64,000 nt of DNA from Actinoplanes lobatus (GTDB lineage: Bacteria > Actinomycetota > Actinomycetes > Mycobacteriales > Micromonosporaceae): NCBI RefSeq assembly GCF_014205215.1, contig NZ_JACHNC010000001.1, positions 2,175,001 to 2,239,000 of the forward strand, written 5' to 3'. A program made the translations under genes and the position numbers. Under the pieces are notes generated by a model. The model saw only the letters and a list, made by a program, of their open reading frames with translations. It searched no databases and had not been told where the DNA came from. This document shows positions 16,960 through 25,532 of the stretch, piece by piece. Position 1 is the stretch's first letter, and each line of letters opens with the position of its first letter.

Positions 16960-17011
16960 GCGATCTTGGACGCTTTGCCACCGCCTTCGGTGGCCAGTCG
17001 TCCAAGATCGC
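16960..17011. terminator. Nested palindrome (candidate terminator or dispersed hairpin)
   Basis: A perfect 13-base inverted repeat (GCGATCTTGGACG at 16960-16972 and its complement at 16999-17011) encloses a second perfect stem (CCACCG at 16978-16983, CGGTGG at 16988-16993, loop CCTT). No T-run follows. It could end moaAD transcription. The rest of 17012-17200 shows no gene. Confidence 0.5.
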
Positions 17012-17200
17012 CGCGCCACTGGGGTTCAAGTAGCTGTGCACCTCCGGCTGGCTCTGCGGTGCCGAGACAGCACCGACGACCAGCCGAACAAGATCAGCCG
17101 CTATCCGGACAGTCCCGCGTCACTCTCCTGCTGCGCTGGTCGGCGGGTTTTGTCGTACCCCTGGGGCAGCATGTGCGGTGGGACCGACGGGGAGGCTGGG

Positions 17201-17761
17201 ATGCGGGTTGATGTCGCGAGCAGACGACGGAAGCCGGAATCGGTGCGGGCTGCATTTCCCGGGGCGACCGTCATCGACGTGACCTCGCGGGGGCCGGAGC
17301 CGTGGGTGCGGCTGAGCCCGTTCTACCCACACGGCGGCATTCCGATTCCACTCACGCCAGGGGCGGTCGGCGCCTCGGTCGAGGGGATCTGGCAGGCGCT
17401 GAAGGTGTTCGAGAGCGCCGATGTCGATCCGGGGAAGCTGGCCGTCACCTCGATGACCAGGATCAAACGGACCGTGCGCCGCTACGGGCCGGTTCGTGGT
17501 CATCGTGCCGGGCTGACCGGTCAGGAGTTGCTGGACTATCCGACCGCCCGTCAGCGGATCTACCTGCCGGCCTATCGGTGGGTGCTCGAGCACCGGGTCC
17601 CGGATCTCGTCGACCGGCTGCGCGGTCTGGCAGCGGGCGGCATCGTCCTGCTCGACTACACGACCAACGGCGACCCGGCCGACACCAGCAGCCCGCTGTC
17701 GCATGCCGCCCTGCTGGCCCGCTATCTGACCGGCCGATGGCCGGGCCCGGAGCCGGCATGA
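17201..17761 (+). CDS. Conserved hypothetical protein
   Basis: A 186-residue soluble protein starting MRVDVASRRRKPESVRAAFP. It continues with a strand-rich region (ATVIDVTSRGPEPWVRLSPF) and a helix-rich C-terminal half (YLPAYRWVLEHRVPDLVDRL). The C-terminal LDYTTNGDPADTSSPLSHAA segment looks conserved but I cannot assign a family. GGGGAGG lies 6 bases before the ATG, which decides the start over the longer frame. It stands alone on this strand, and 17762-17969 downstream shows no gene. Confidence 0.7.
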   Translation: MRVDVASRRRKPESVRAAFPGATVIDVTSRGPEPWVRLSPFYPHGGIPIPLTPGAVGASVEGIWQALKVFESADVDPGKLAVTSMTRIKRTVRRYGPVRGHRAGLTGQELLDYPTARQRIYLPAYRWVLEHRVPDLVDRLRGLAAGGIVLLDYTTNGDPADTSSPLSHAALLARYLTGRWPGPEPA

Positions 17762-17969
17762 GGGTGATGCGCTTGTATCGGCCAGCCACCTCCCGCGCCG
17801 TCGCGCTGTTTGACGGGTGGGACGGTCCGGCCCGGCATGCGGCTGCTGAGACGCCGCTGAGAACGTCGATCGTTCACGGCTCCAGGGGCTCGGGCTGGTC
17901 GGGGAAACTGGGTCGGGCAAGCTGGAGGGCACGGCCGCGGGTGGGGCCGGCTGGGGAGGGTTCGAGTTG

Positions 17970-19679
17970 GTGCTGTTCATCGCGATGGTCCTGGTGATCG
18001 TCGGTCTGATCCACTTCTACCTGTGGAAGAGGCTGGTCCGTGATCCACTGCGGCCCGGTCCGGCCCGCCGCGCCGGGACGGCTCTGGCGGTCCTGCTCTT
18101 CGTGCTGTTCCCGGTGACGATGGGCGGGGTGCGGGCCGGCCACCTCACGTGGCTGGCCTGGCCCGGCTATCTGTGGATCGCCGTGATGTTCTACCTGCTG
18201 ATCACGCTGCTCGTGCTGGAGATCCCCCGGCTGCTGGCGCTGCGGTTGTGGGCGCGTACCCCCGGAGAAGGCAGCGACCGTGCGTCGCACGCTCCCGGGA
18301 CCGCCGCCGCTCCGGGCAGCCCGGCAGCCGAACCCCTTCCCACCGCCGAGCCGGCACTGAACGGCTCGGCAAACGGGCACGCCAGCGCGCCGACAGCGAG
18401 CGAGCGCCGCGGTGAGCCGGCGCTGAGCAGCGCGGCGAGCGGGCACGGCAGCGAGTCGCTCGGTGGCGGTGAGGCGGCACTGAGCGGCAGTGGGGCGGTG
18501 ACGCTGGCCGCGGGTGGAGCCGCGGCCGTCGACACGGTCGACGAGGCCGGCGCCGCCGGTGAGAGCGGCGGCGCAAGCCGGCAGACAGCAGACGACGACG
18601 CGGCGGGACACGGGGACGCGGGCCGGGAGCCGGCAGACGGCGACGCGGCGGGACACGGGGACGCGGGCCGGGAGCCGACAGACGACGACGCGGCGGGACA
18701 CGGGGGCGCAAGCCGGCAGACAGCAGACGGCGGTCCGGCGGGACACGGGGGCGCAAGCCGGCAGACAGCAGACGGCGGTCCGGCAGGGCACGGGGGCGCG
18801 GGCCGGGAGCCGGCAGACGGCGACGCGGCGGGACACGGAGGTGGGGGTCAGGGGCCGGGAATGGACCGGCGGCTGCTCCTGGCCCGGGGGACGGCGATCT
18901 TCGCCGGGCTCACCGCGGCGAGCATCACCGGCTACGGCGTGAAGACCGCGACCGGGGCGCCGCAGATCGACCGCGTCCAGCTGCGGATCGCCAAGCTGCC
19001 ACGGTCGATGGACGGAACACGGCTGGCCGTGGTCTCCGACATCCACATCGGGCCGCTCACGGGGGTGGAGCACGCACGGCGCATCACCCGGGTGATCAAC
19101 TCGGTGAACGCGGACCTGGTGTGCGTGGTCGGCGACCTGGTCGACGGCAGTGTGGCCGAGCTGGGCCGGTTCGCGGCGCCGCTGGGTGGGATCGAGTCGC
19201 GGCACGGGGCGTTCTTCGTGACCGGGAACCACGAGTACTACTCGGGTGCCGAGGAGTGGGTCGAGGAGGTGGCCCGGCTCGGGATCCGGCCGCTGCGCAA
19301 CGAGCGGGTCGAGATCAACGGACTGGATCTGGCCGGTGTGAACGATCTCACCGGTGAGGAGCAGGGCGACGGCCCGGACTTCGCCCGCGCGCTGGGCGAC
19401 CGGGACACCACCCGGCCGGTGGTGCTGATGGCCCACCAGCCGGTGGCCGCCAAGGAGGCGGCGCCCTACGGGGTGGATCTCCAGGTCTCCGGGCACACGC
19501 ACGGCGGCCAGATGGCCCCGTTCAACATGCTCGTGAAATTGCAGCAGCCGGTAGTCTCCGGCTTCGGGAAGGTGGACGGCGTGCCGGTGTATGTGACCAA
19601 CGGCGCGGGTTTCTGGGGTCCTCCGGTGCGGGTGGGCGCGCCCCCGCAGGTCACGGTCATCGAATTGCGTGTGGCGTAA
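17970..19679 (+). CDS. Membrane metallophosphoesterase with a repeat-expanded linker
   Basis: A 569-residue protein. Three hydrophobic segments occupy about residues 1-90. A low-complexity linker runs to about 290. A further anchor (RRLLLARGTAIFAGLTAAS) precedes a calcineurin-like phosphoesterase domain of about 250 residues. Metal ligands are in DIHIGPL, GDLVDG, GNHEYYSG and GHTHGGQ, so the enzyme should be active on a phospho-ester outside or at the membrane. The linker holds six near-identical 15-residue repeats (GHGDAGREPADGDAA type). GGGAGGG precedes the GTG start; TTG 17967 is an alternative. Confidence 0.85.
   Translation: MLFIAMVLVIVGLIHFYLWKRLVRDPLRPGPARRAGTALAVLLFVLFPVTMGGVRAGHLTWLAWPGYLWIAVMFYLLITLLVLEIPRLLALRLWARTPGEGSDRASHAPGTAAAPGSPAAEPLPTAEPALNGSANGHASAPTASERRGEPALSSAASGHGSESLGGGEAALSGSGAVTLAAGGAAAVDTVDEAGAAGESGGASRQTADDDAAGHGDAGREPADGDAAGHGDAGREPTDDDAAGHGGASRQTADGGPAGHGGASRQTADGGPAGHGGAGREPADGDAAGHGGGGQGPGMDRRLLLARGTAIFAGLTAASITGYGVKTATGAPQIDRVQLRIAKLPRSMDGTRLAVVSDIHIGPLTGVEHARRITRVINSVNADLVCVVGDLVDGSVAELGRFAAPLGGIESRHGAFFVTGNHEYYSGAEEWVEEVARLGIRPLRNERVEINGLDLAGVNDLTGEEQGDGPDFARALGDRDTTRPVVLMAHQPVAAKEAAPYGVDLQVSGHTHGGQMAPFNMLVKLQQPVVSGFGKVDGVPVYVTNGAGFWGPPVRVGAPPQVTVIELRVA
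18570..18845. repeat. 45-base in-frame tandem repeat in the metallophosphoesterase linker
   Basis: Six units of 45 bases encode two alternating 15-residue variants, one with GASRQTAD and one with DAGREPADGD, each ending AAGH or PAGH. The near-identity at DNA level points to recent expansion. The frame is kept. Confidence 0.9.
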
Positions 19680-19744
19680 CCCATCAAGATCGGTAAGTGT
19701 GTTTGAGCGTGGCGAAGCTTGGCGGAACCGACGGCCGTGACAGG

Positions 19745-22700
19745 ATGCGGAACGTGGCGGTCAGCACGGATACATATGTCGCGGACCTGCACATTCACTC
19801 CCGCTATTCGCGGGCGTGCAGCCGTGATCTGACCCTGCCCAACCTGGCCTGGTGGGCCCGGCGCAAGGGCATCACCCTGCTCGGCACCGGCGACTTCACC
19901 CACCCGGCCTGGTTCGAGCACCTGCGGGAGAGCCTCGAACCGGCCGAGCCGGGCCTGTTCCGGCTGGCCGATGAGAAGCCGGTGACGAAGCGGCTGCCGG
20001 GTTCGCTGCGCGGCACCGACCCGGCCCGGTTCATGCTGAGCGTCGAGATCTCCACGATCTACAAGCAGGACGACAAGACCCGCAAGGTCCACCACCTGCT
20101 CTACGCTCCCGACTTCGAGTCGGTCGCGAAGATCAACACGGCGCTGGCCCGGATCGGCAACCTGACCGCGGACGGCCGCCCGATCCTGGGCCTGGACTCG
20201 CGGAATCTTCTGGAGATCACCCTGGAGGCCGGCGGCTATCTGGTTCCGGCGCACATCTGGACACCGTGGTTCTCCGCCCTGGGGTCGAAGTCGGGTTTCG
20301 ACGCGATCGCCGACTGCTACGCCGACCTGGCCGACCACGTCACCGCGGTGGAGACCGGCCTCTCCTCGGACCCGGAGATGAACTGGCGGGTCTCCAGCCT
20401 GGACCGCTACCGCCTGGTCTCGAACTCGGACGCGCACTCGCCGGCCGCCCTGGCCCGTGAGGCGACCCTGTTCACCGGCACCCCCGACTACTTCGCGGTG
20501 CGGGACGGCGTCGGCCAGGCCGGGACGCTCGAGTTCTTCCCGGAGGAGGGGAAGTACCACGCCGACGGCCACCGGGCCTGCGGGGTGAACTGGGAGCCGG
20601 AGCGGACCCGGCAGGCCGGCGGCCGCTGCCCGGAGTGCGGGCGCCAGCTGACCGTCGGCGTGCTGAGCCGGATCGAGGACCTGGCCGACCGTCCGCTGGG
20701 CTTCCAGAAGGACGACCACGTCGAGCACCTGATCCAGCTGCACGAGATCCTCGGCGAGATCCACGGTGTCGGCCCGAAGTCGAAGACGGTGGAGTCCCAG
20801 CTCAACCATCTGGTCGCCACACTCGGCGCGGAGCTGGACATCCTGCGAAAGGTACCGGTGGACGAGATCGGCAAGGCGGGCGGCGACGAGCTGCGCGAGG
20901 CGATCACCCGGCTCCGGAGCGGCGATGTGCGGCGGGTGCCCGGCTATGACGGCGAGTACGGCGTGATCACCCTCTTCGACTCCGGTGAGCTGCGTAACCG
21001 CAACAGCGCCCCGCAGGTGGAGACACTGTTCGACTTCCCGGTGGAGACGCCGAAGCCGAAGCCGGAGCCGATGGCGGCGAAGCCGAAGGCCAAGCCGCTC
21101 AAGGAGAAGCCGGCCCCGCCACCGCTGGCCCCGCCGCCCAGCCCGCACGAGCCGTTCGAGCCGATGCTGGCCGGGATGGAGGAGGTCGGCACCGGTCTGC
21201 TGGACCGGCTGGACGCGATGCAGCGGGTGGCCGCGTCGGCGCCGGGCGGTCCGCTGCTGATCGTGGCCGGCCCGGGCACCGGCAAGACCCGGACACTGAC
21301 GCACCGCATCGCGTACCTCTGTGCCGAACTGGGTGTCTTCCCGGAACGCTGCCTGGCCATCACGTTCACCCGGCGGGCCGCGGCGGAGCTGAGGGAGCGT
21401 CTCGAGGCGCTGCTCGGCGACGTGGCCGAGGACATCACGGTGGGCACTTTCCACTCGCTGGGCCTGACGGTGCTGAAGGAGAACGCGAAGGCGGCCGGGC
21501 TGGGCTCGGGCTGGCGCATCGCCGACGACCAGGAGCAGGCGCGGGCCCGGGAGCAGGCCGGCGAGGACGACGCGGCGTACCGGAAGCTGCTGCGCCAGCA
21601 GGACCTGGTCGACCTGGACGATCTGATCAGCGTGCCGGTGGCGCTGCTGCGGGAGGACCAGGCGCTGGTCGAGAAGTACCGCAGGCGCTGGCAGTGGATC
21701 TTCGTGGACGAGTACCAGGACGTCGACGAGCTCCAGTACGAGCTGCTGCGCCTGCTCAGCCCGCCGAACGGCAACCTGTGCGCGATCGGCGACCCGGACC
21801 AGGCGATCTACTCGTTCCGGGGTGCCGACGTGCAGTACTTCCTGCGGTTCAACTCCGACTTCGTGGACGCCCGCCTGGTCCGGTTGACCCGCAACTACCG
21901 GTCGTCGGCGCCGATTCTGGCCGCCGCGGTGCAGGCCATCGCCCCGACGACTCTGGTTCGTGGCCGCCGGCTGGACCCGGCGCGGCTCGACCCGGAGGCC
22001 GCGCTGGTGGGCCGCTATGCCGCCCGCAGTGTCGCGGACGAGGCCGACTTCGTCGTCCGTACGATCGATGAGCTTGTCGGTGGTCTCTCGCACCGCTCGC
22101 TGGACTCGGGCCGGGTGGACTCCCGTGCCGCCACAGCCGGGAATCTGTCGTTCTCCGACATGGCGGTGCTGTACCGCACCGACGCCCAGTCCGGCCCGAT
22201 CATGGAGGCCCTGTCCCGGGCCGGCATCCCGGTGCAGAAGCGGTCGCACAACCGGCTGCGGGACCGGGCCGGGGTCGCCGAGATCTCCCGGGAGCTGCGG
22301 CACGCCGGTAGTGGGGGCGGTTCGCTCGCGACCCGGGTGAGGCTGGCCGGTCAGGTGCTGGCGCAGCGGTTCGCCGCCCCGACGCTGGACGGTGGACAGC
22401 TGGCGCCGGAGGACATCTGGACCGCCACCGAGCTGCTGATGCCGCTGGCCCACCGGGTGGGTGAGGATCTGCCGCTGTTCCTGCAGCAGCTGGCGACGGG
22501 CGCCGAGGTGGACGCGCTGGATCCGCGGGCGGAGGCGGTGAACCTGCTGACTCTGCACGCCGCGAAGGGCCTTGAGTTCCCGGTGGTCTTCCTGGTCGGT
22601 TGTGAGGACGGTCTGTTGCCGCTGCGCTGGCCCGGTTCTGCCCCGTCGGAGGAGGAGACGGCCGAGGAGCGCCGACTGTTCTTCGTGGGCCTGACCCGCG

Positions 22701-22867
22701 CCCAGGACCGGCTGTATGTGAGCCATTCGGCGAAACGGTCGCGGCACGGCAGCGAGCGGGAGCAGAGCCCCACTCCGTTCCTCGATGTGATCGATTCCGG
22801 GCTTTTCGAGAAGCTGGGTGAGGCAACCCCGGCTCGCCCGAAGGATCGTCAGCTCAGACTGCTGTAA
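19745..22867 (+). CDS. PHP-domain nuclease fused to a UvrD-type DNA helicase
   Basis: A 1,040-residue two-part enzyme. The N-terminal part (about residues 1-390) is a PHP domain with metal ligands in DLHIHSRYSRACS, GTGDFTHP, SVEIS and SNSDAHSP. A zinc-ribbon (CGVNWEPE, then CPECG) follows. After a Pro/Lys-rich linker (about 425-465) comes a complete superfamily 1 helicase: GPGTGKTRT (Walker A), VDEYQDVDE (II), GDPDQAIYSFRGAD (III), LTRNYRSS (IV), LTLHAAKGLEFPVVF (V) and EERRLFFVGLTRA (VI). It probably processes damaged or stalled DNA, with the PHP part acting as nuclease or phosphatase. GTG 19697 is an alternative start. Confidence 0.9.
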   Translation: MRNVAVSTDTYVADLHIHSRYSRACSRDLTLPNLAWWARRKGITLLGTGDFTHPAWFEHLRESLEPAEPGLFRLADEKPVTKRLPGSLRGTDPARFMLSVEISTIYKQDDKTRKVHHLLYAPDFESVAKINTALARIGNLTADGRPILGLDSRNLLEITLEAGGYLVPAHIWTPWFSALGSKSGFDAIADCYADLADHVTAVETGLSSDPEMNWRVSSLDRYRLVSNSDAHSPAALAREATLFTGTPDYFAVRDGVGQAGTLEFFPEEGKYHADGHRACGVNWEPERTRQAGGRCPECGRQLTVGVLSRIEDLADRPLGFQKDDHVEHLIQLHEILGEIHGVGPKSKTVESQLNHLVATLGAELDILRKVPVDEIGKAGGDELREAITRLRSGDVRRVPGYDGEYGVITLFDSGELRNRNSAPQVETLFDFPVETPKPKPEPMAAKPKAKPLKEKPAPPPLAPPPSPHEPFEPMLAGMEEVGTGLLDRLDAMQRVAASAPGGPLLIVAGPGTGKTRTLTHRIAYLCAELGVFPERCLAITFTRRAAAELRERLEALLGDVAEDITVGTFHSLGLTVLKENAKAAGLGSGWRIADDQEQARAREQAGEDDAAYRKLLRQQDLVDLDDLISVPVALLREDQALVEKYRRRWQWIFVDEYQDVDELQYELLRLLSPPNGNLCAIGDPDQAIYSFRGADVQYFLRFNSDFVDARLVRLTRNYRSSAPILAAAVQAIAPTTLVRGRRLDPARLDPEAALVGRYAARSVADEADFVVRTIDELVGGLSHRSLDSGRVDSRAATAGNLSFSDMAVLYRTDAQSGPIMEALSRAGIPVQKRSHNRLRDRAGVAEISRELRHAGSGGGSLATRVRLAGQVLAQRFAAPTLDGGQLAPEDIWTATELLMPLAHRVGEDLPLFLQQLATGAEVDALDPRAEAVNLLTLHAAKGLEFPVVFLVGCEDGLLPLRWPGSAPSEEETAEERRLFFVGLTRAQDRLYVSHSAKRSRHGSEREQSPTPFLDVIDSGLFEKLGEATPARPKDRQLRLL

Positions 22868-23537
22868 GCCCGGCGAGCGCTCCGGCGAGCAGGGCCGGCC
22901 CGAACGGGATCGGCCGTGCTCGCCGCCGCACCAGCAACCAGGTGGCGACCGCGCCGTTGAGCAGGTGGGCGGTGCCGAGACCGACGGCCACCGCCGGCCA
23001 GCCCGCGAACCCGAGCAGGAACGCCAGTGCCGCGCCCAGTTTCACGTCGCCGAGGCCGAGTCCGCGCCCGGGCAGCATCGCGATCGCCAGGTACCCGGCG
23101 CCGGCCAGCGCGCCGGCGGCCAGGGCCGGGCCGATCCGGCCGGGCGCCAGCAGGGCGAGCGGTGTCCCCGCGCCGAGGGCGAGTGTGCCGACCAGTTTGT
23201 CGGGCAGGCGCAGGCAGCCCAGGTCGATCGCCGCGAGAAGCACTCCGGGGATCGCGGCGAGCAGGTGGACCGGCAGTTGGGGTACCGGTCCGAGCAGGAC
23301 CGCCAGCAGGCCGCCGACCAGTGACAGCGTCCCGGCCGGGACGATTCCGCCGCGGCAGCAGGCCGGTCCGGCGTGGATCCAGCCGGCCGCTCCTGGTGGG
23401 AACGGCCGGTCACAGCGGGCACACGCCGGCCGTGCCGGTTCTCCGAAGGGGACGGTCAGCCGGTACGCGACACGGGGCAGGAACGCCCCCGCCGCCGCCC
23501 CGAACAGCATCGACAAGATCACCAAGTGTGATGACAC
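22854..23537 (-). CDS. Prepilin peptidase (A24 family)
   Basis: A 227-residue polytopic membrane aspartyl protease that cleaves type IV prepilin-like leaders. The two catalytic aspartates are in DLGCLRLPD and GLGDVKLGAAL. The N-terminal cytosolic loop has one CxxC (CARCDRPF), but the second pair is reduced to ACCRGG, so the zinc site looks degenerate. About six further hydrophobic segments follow. No pilin or pilus assembly genes are near. The 3' end overlaps the convergent helicase gene by 14 bases. The start is uncertain; an inner GTG near 23522 is possible. Confidence 0.82.
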   Translation of the reverse strand: MSSHLVILSMLFGAAAGAFLPRVAYRLTVPFGEPARPACARCDRPFPPGAAGWIHAGPACCRGGIVPAGTLSLVGGLLAVLLGPVPQLPVHLLAAIPGVLLAAIDLGCLRLPDKLVGTLALGAGTPLALLAPGRIGPALAAGALAGAGYLAIAMLPGRGLGLGDVKLGAALAFLLGFAGWPAVAVGLGTAHLLNGAVATWLLVRRRARPIPFGPALLAGALAGLTAV

Positions 23538-23613
23538 GAACGTGAAAGGTAGCCGATTGTCCGCCGCACGCTACGGTGGCAGGCAGCGTAGACCGCTTCT
23601 GGAGGGACCCCCG

Positions 23614-24219
23614 ATGTCGCAGAACGGGCCGTACCCTGGTCAGCCATGGCTGGGTGGGAGCCCCGAGGAGCCGTACTCGGAACCCGCCGACCCGTGGGGC
23701 GCGAACGAGCAGCCGTGGAGCCAGCCGCCGATTCCACAACAGCAGCCGCCGCAGCCGGGCTGGAAACCGCCGGCCGAGTGGAAGCCGCCACCGGCGCGGC
23801 GCGGTTTCGCGATGGGCGCGCTGGTCGCCGTGCTCACTGTCCTCATCGGTGGCGGGGTGGCCACCGGCGCCTGGTTCTGGCTGGGCCGCGACAAGGAGAC
23901 GAAGACGCCGGTGGCGGCGACCACGACGGCGCCGGCCGGGCACGGGGCACGACCGCAGACCAGTGAGGACGCCCGGTTCGTGGCGAAGGGTCAGTGCGTC
24001 CGCAACGAGGGCACCGACAACGAGCCTGAGCTGCGTGTGGTGGTCTGCACGGCGAACACCTACCTGGTGCTGAAGCGGATCGACGGCAAGACCACCGGTG
24101 AGAAGGACGCGGTCGGCAAATGCTCCAAGGTGACCGGTTACACGAAGTGGTACTACTACGACACCGAATACGACGACGTGGACTTCGTGCTCTGCCTCAA
24201 GGAGTATTCCACGGTCTAG
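23614..24219 (+). CDS. LppU/SCO3897-type membrane-anchored protein
   Basis: A 201-residue protein with a Pro/Trp/Gln-rich cytosolic N terminus (about 1-68), one membrane helix (about 69-93), a short Thr/Ala linker and an extracellular domain with four cysteines (QCVRN, VVVCTA, GKCSK, FVLCLK). The domain pattern CVRNEGTDNEPELRVVVC and the ending FVLCLKEY fit the LppU/SCO3897 family, whose function is unknown. GGAGGG lies 7 bases before the ATG. The TAG stop is part of a CTAG-rich intergenic region. Confidence 0.8.
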   Translation: MSQNGPYPGQPWLGGSPEEPYSEPADPWGANEQPWSQPPIPQQQPPQPGWKPPAEWKPPPARRGFAMGALVAVLTVLIGGGVATGAWFWLGRDKETKTPVAATTTAPAGHGARPQTSEDARFVAKGQCVRNEGTDNEPELRVVVCTANTYLVLKRIDGKTTGEKDAVGKCSKVTGYTKWYYYDTEYDDVDFVLCLKEYSTV

Positions 24220-24278
24220 GGAATCCGCTAGAAAACCCTAGATGGTGATATCGAGGCGACTCTAGCGTTCGCGCTAGA
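24216..24278. promoter_or_regulatory. CTAG-rich regulatory region with a perfect hairpin
   Basis: CTAG occurs five times in 62 bases (24216, 24228, 24238, 24262, 24274), although this tetranucleotide is scarce in high-GC actinobacterial DNA. CTAGGG and CCCTAG form one inverted repeat. TCTAGCG at 24261-24267 and CGCTAGA at 24272-24278 form a perfect 7-base stem with a TTCG loop. The stem sits just upstream of the probable -10 of the ATPase gene and may be an operator or a terminator. Confidence 0.55.
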
Positions 24279-24286
24279 CGGCCCGA

Positions 24287-24292
24287 TACGGT
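24287..24292 (+). promoter_or_regulatory. Probable -10 element (TACGGT) for a leaderless transcript
   Basis: TACGGT fits TANNNT and ends 7 bases before the GTG at 24300, the spacing expected when transcription starts on the start codon. No ribosome site is seen before that GTG. Confidence 0.45.
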
Positions 24293-24299
24293 GCTACGC

Positions 24300-25505
24300 G
24301 TGGATCCGGTGCGAAATCCGTACGCTCCCGGCGCCGGTCAGCGCCCACCCGAGCTGGCGGGCCGCGGTCGCGAGCTGGACGCCTTCGACGTCGTTCTGGA
24401 GCGGGTGGCCCGCGGCCGTCCCGAGCGCAGCCTGGTCCTGACCGGCCTGCGCGGCGTGGGCAAGACGGTGCTGCTCAACACGCTGCGTTCGGCCGCGATC
24501 GGCCGCCTCTGGGGCACCGGCAAGATCGAGGCCCGGCCGGACCAGTCGTTGCGCCGCCCGGTCTCCGGCGCGCTGCACATGGCGATCCGCGAGCTGGCCC
24601 CGCACCACCGCGACCCGGACCGGGTGGACGAGGTGCTCGGCGTACTCAAGGCGTTCGCGCTGCGGGCCAACGAGACCAACGCGAAGATCCGGGACCGCTG
24701 GGCGCCCGGCATCGACGTGCCGCCGGCGCGCGGCCGCGCCGACTCCGGCGACATCGAGATCGACCTGGTCGAGCTGTTCACCGACGCCGCCTCGCTGGCC
24801 ACCGACGTCGGCACCGGGATCGCCCTGTTCATCGACGAGATGCAGGACCTCAGCGCCACCGATGTGTCGGCGCTCTGCGCGGCCTGCCACGAGTTGTCCC
24901 AGCTGGGCGCGCCGCTGATCGTGGTGGGCGCCGGGCTGCCGCACCTGCCGGCCGTGCTGTCCGCCGCCAAGTCGTACTCCGAGCGGCTGTTCCGGTATGC
25001 ACGGATCGACCGGCTGGACCGGGACGCCGCCGATCTGGCGCTCGGCGTGCCGGCCGAGCGGGAGGGCGTGGACTACGACCAGGAGGCGCTGGACCTGCTC
25101 TACGAGAAGTCCGGCGGGTATCCGTACTTCGTCCAGGCGTACGGGAAGGCCACCTGGGATCACGCGCCGCAGTCGCCGATCACCGCCGACGACGTCCGGG
25201 TGGCCGCGCCCGAGGCCGAGGGCGAGCTGGCGGTCGGCTTCTTCGGCTCCCGGTTCGAGCGGGCCACCCCGGCCGAGCGGGAGTACATGCGGGCCATGGC
25301 GGCGCTCTCCGACGACCCCGGCAACGACATGGACGCCGCGGTGCCGACGTCGGACATCGCCACCTCGCTGGGCCGTAAGCCGGCCAGCCTCTCGCCGGCC
25401 CGCGACGCACTGATCAAAAAAGGACTCATCTACTCCGGCGAGCGCGGGACGGTGGCGTTCACCGTCCCGCACTTCGGCCGCTACCTCAGAACACAGCCGG
25501 TGTAG
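24300..25505 (+). CDS. AAA/ORC-type ATP-binding protein
   Basis: A 401-residue ATPase with a Walker A motif GLRGVGKTVLLNTL, Walker B IALFIDEMQDL and a C-terminal winged-helix-like region (SDIATSLGRKPASLSPARDALIKKG). This is the STAND/ORC-like layout, seen in stand-alone regulators and DNA-associated ATPases. An N-terminal RNPYAPGAGQRPPELAGRGREL is typical of actinobacterial members. The role is unknown; control of a partner or DNA binding is plausible. GTG 24291 is also in frame, but GTG 24300 fits a leaderless start. A DoxX gene follows after 27 bases. Confidence 0.82.
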   Translation: MDPVRNPYAPGAGQRPPELAGRGRELDAFDVVLERVARGRPERSLVLTGLRGVGKTVLLNTLRSAAIGRLWGTGKIEARPDQSLRRPVSGALHMAIRELAPHHRDPDRVDEVLGVLKAFALRANETNAKIRDRWAPGIDVPPARGRADSGDIEIDLVELFTDAASLATDVGTGIALFIDEMQDLSATDVSALCAACHELSQLGAPLIVVGAGLPHLPAVLSAAKSYSERLFRYARIDRLDRDAADLALGVPAEREGVDYDQEALDLLYEKSGGYPYFVQAYGKATWDHAPQSPITADDVRVAAPEAEGELAVGFFGSRFERATPAEREYMRAMAALSDDPGNDMDAAVPTSDIATSLGRKPASLSPARDALIKKGLIYSGERGTVAFTVPHFGRYLRTQPV

Positions 25506-25509
25506 TCGG

Positions 25510-25529
25510 CCGGTTACGGGTATAACCGG
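25510..25529. promoter_or_regulatory. Palindrome before the DoxX gene
   Basis: CCGGTTA at 25510-25516 and TAACCGG at 25523-25529 form a perfect 7-base inverted repeat around CGGGTA, three bases before the ATG at 25533. It overlaps a TATAAC that could act as a -10. It may be an operator or a hairpin controlling initiation. Confidence 0.4.
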
Positions 25530-25532
25530 GGC

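Noticed and set aside
19466..22747. 1,093-codon open frame on the minus strand opposite the helicase gene
   Set aside because: It lies fully antisense to a gene with all helicase and PHP motifs. Its translation is Arg/Gln/His-rich low-complexity sequence typical of shadow frames in high-GC DNA.
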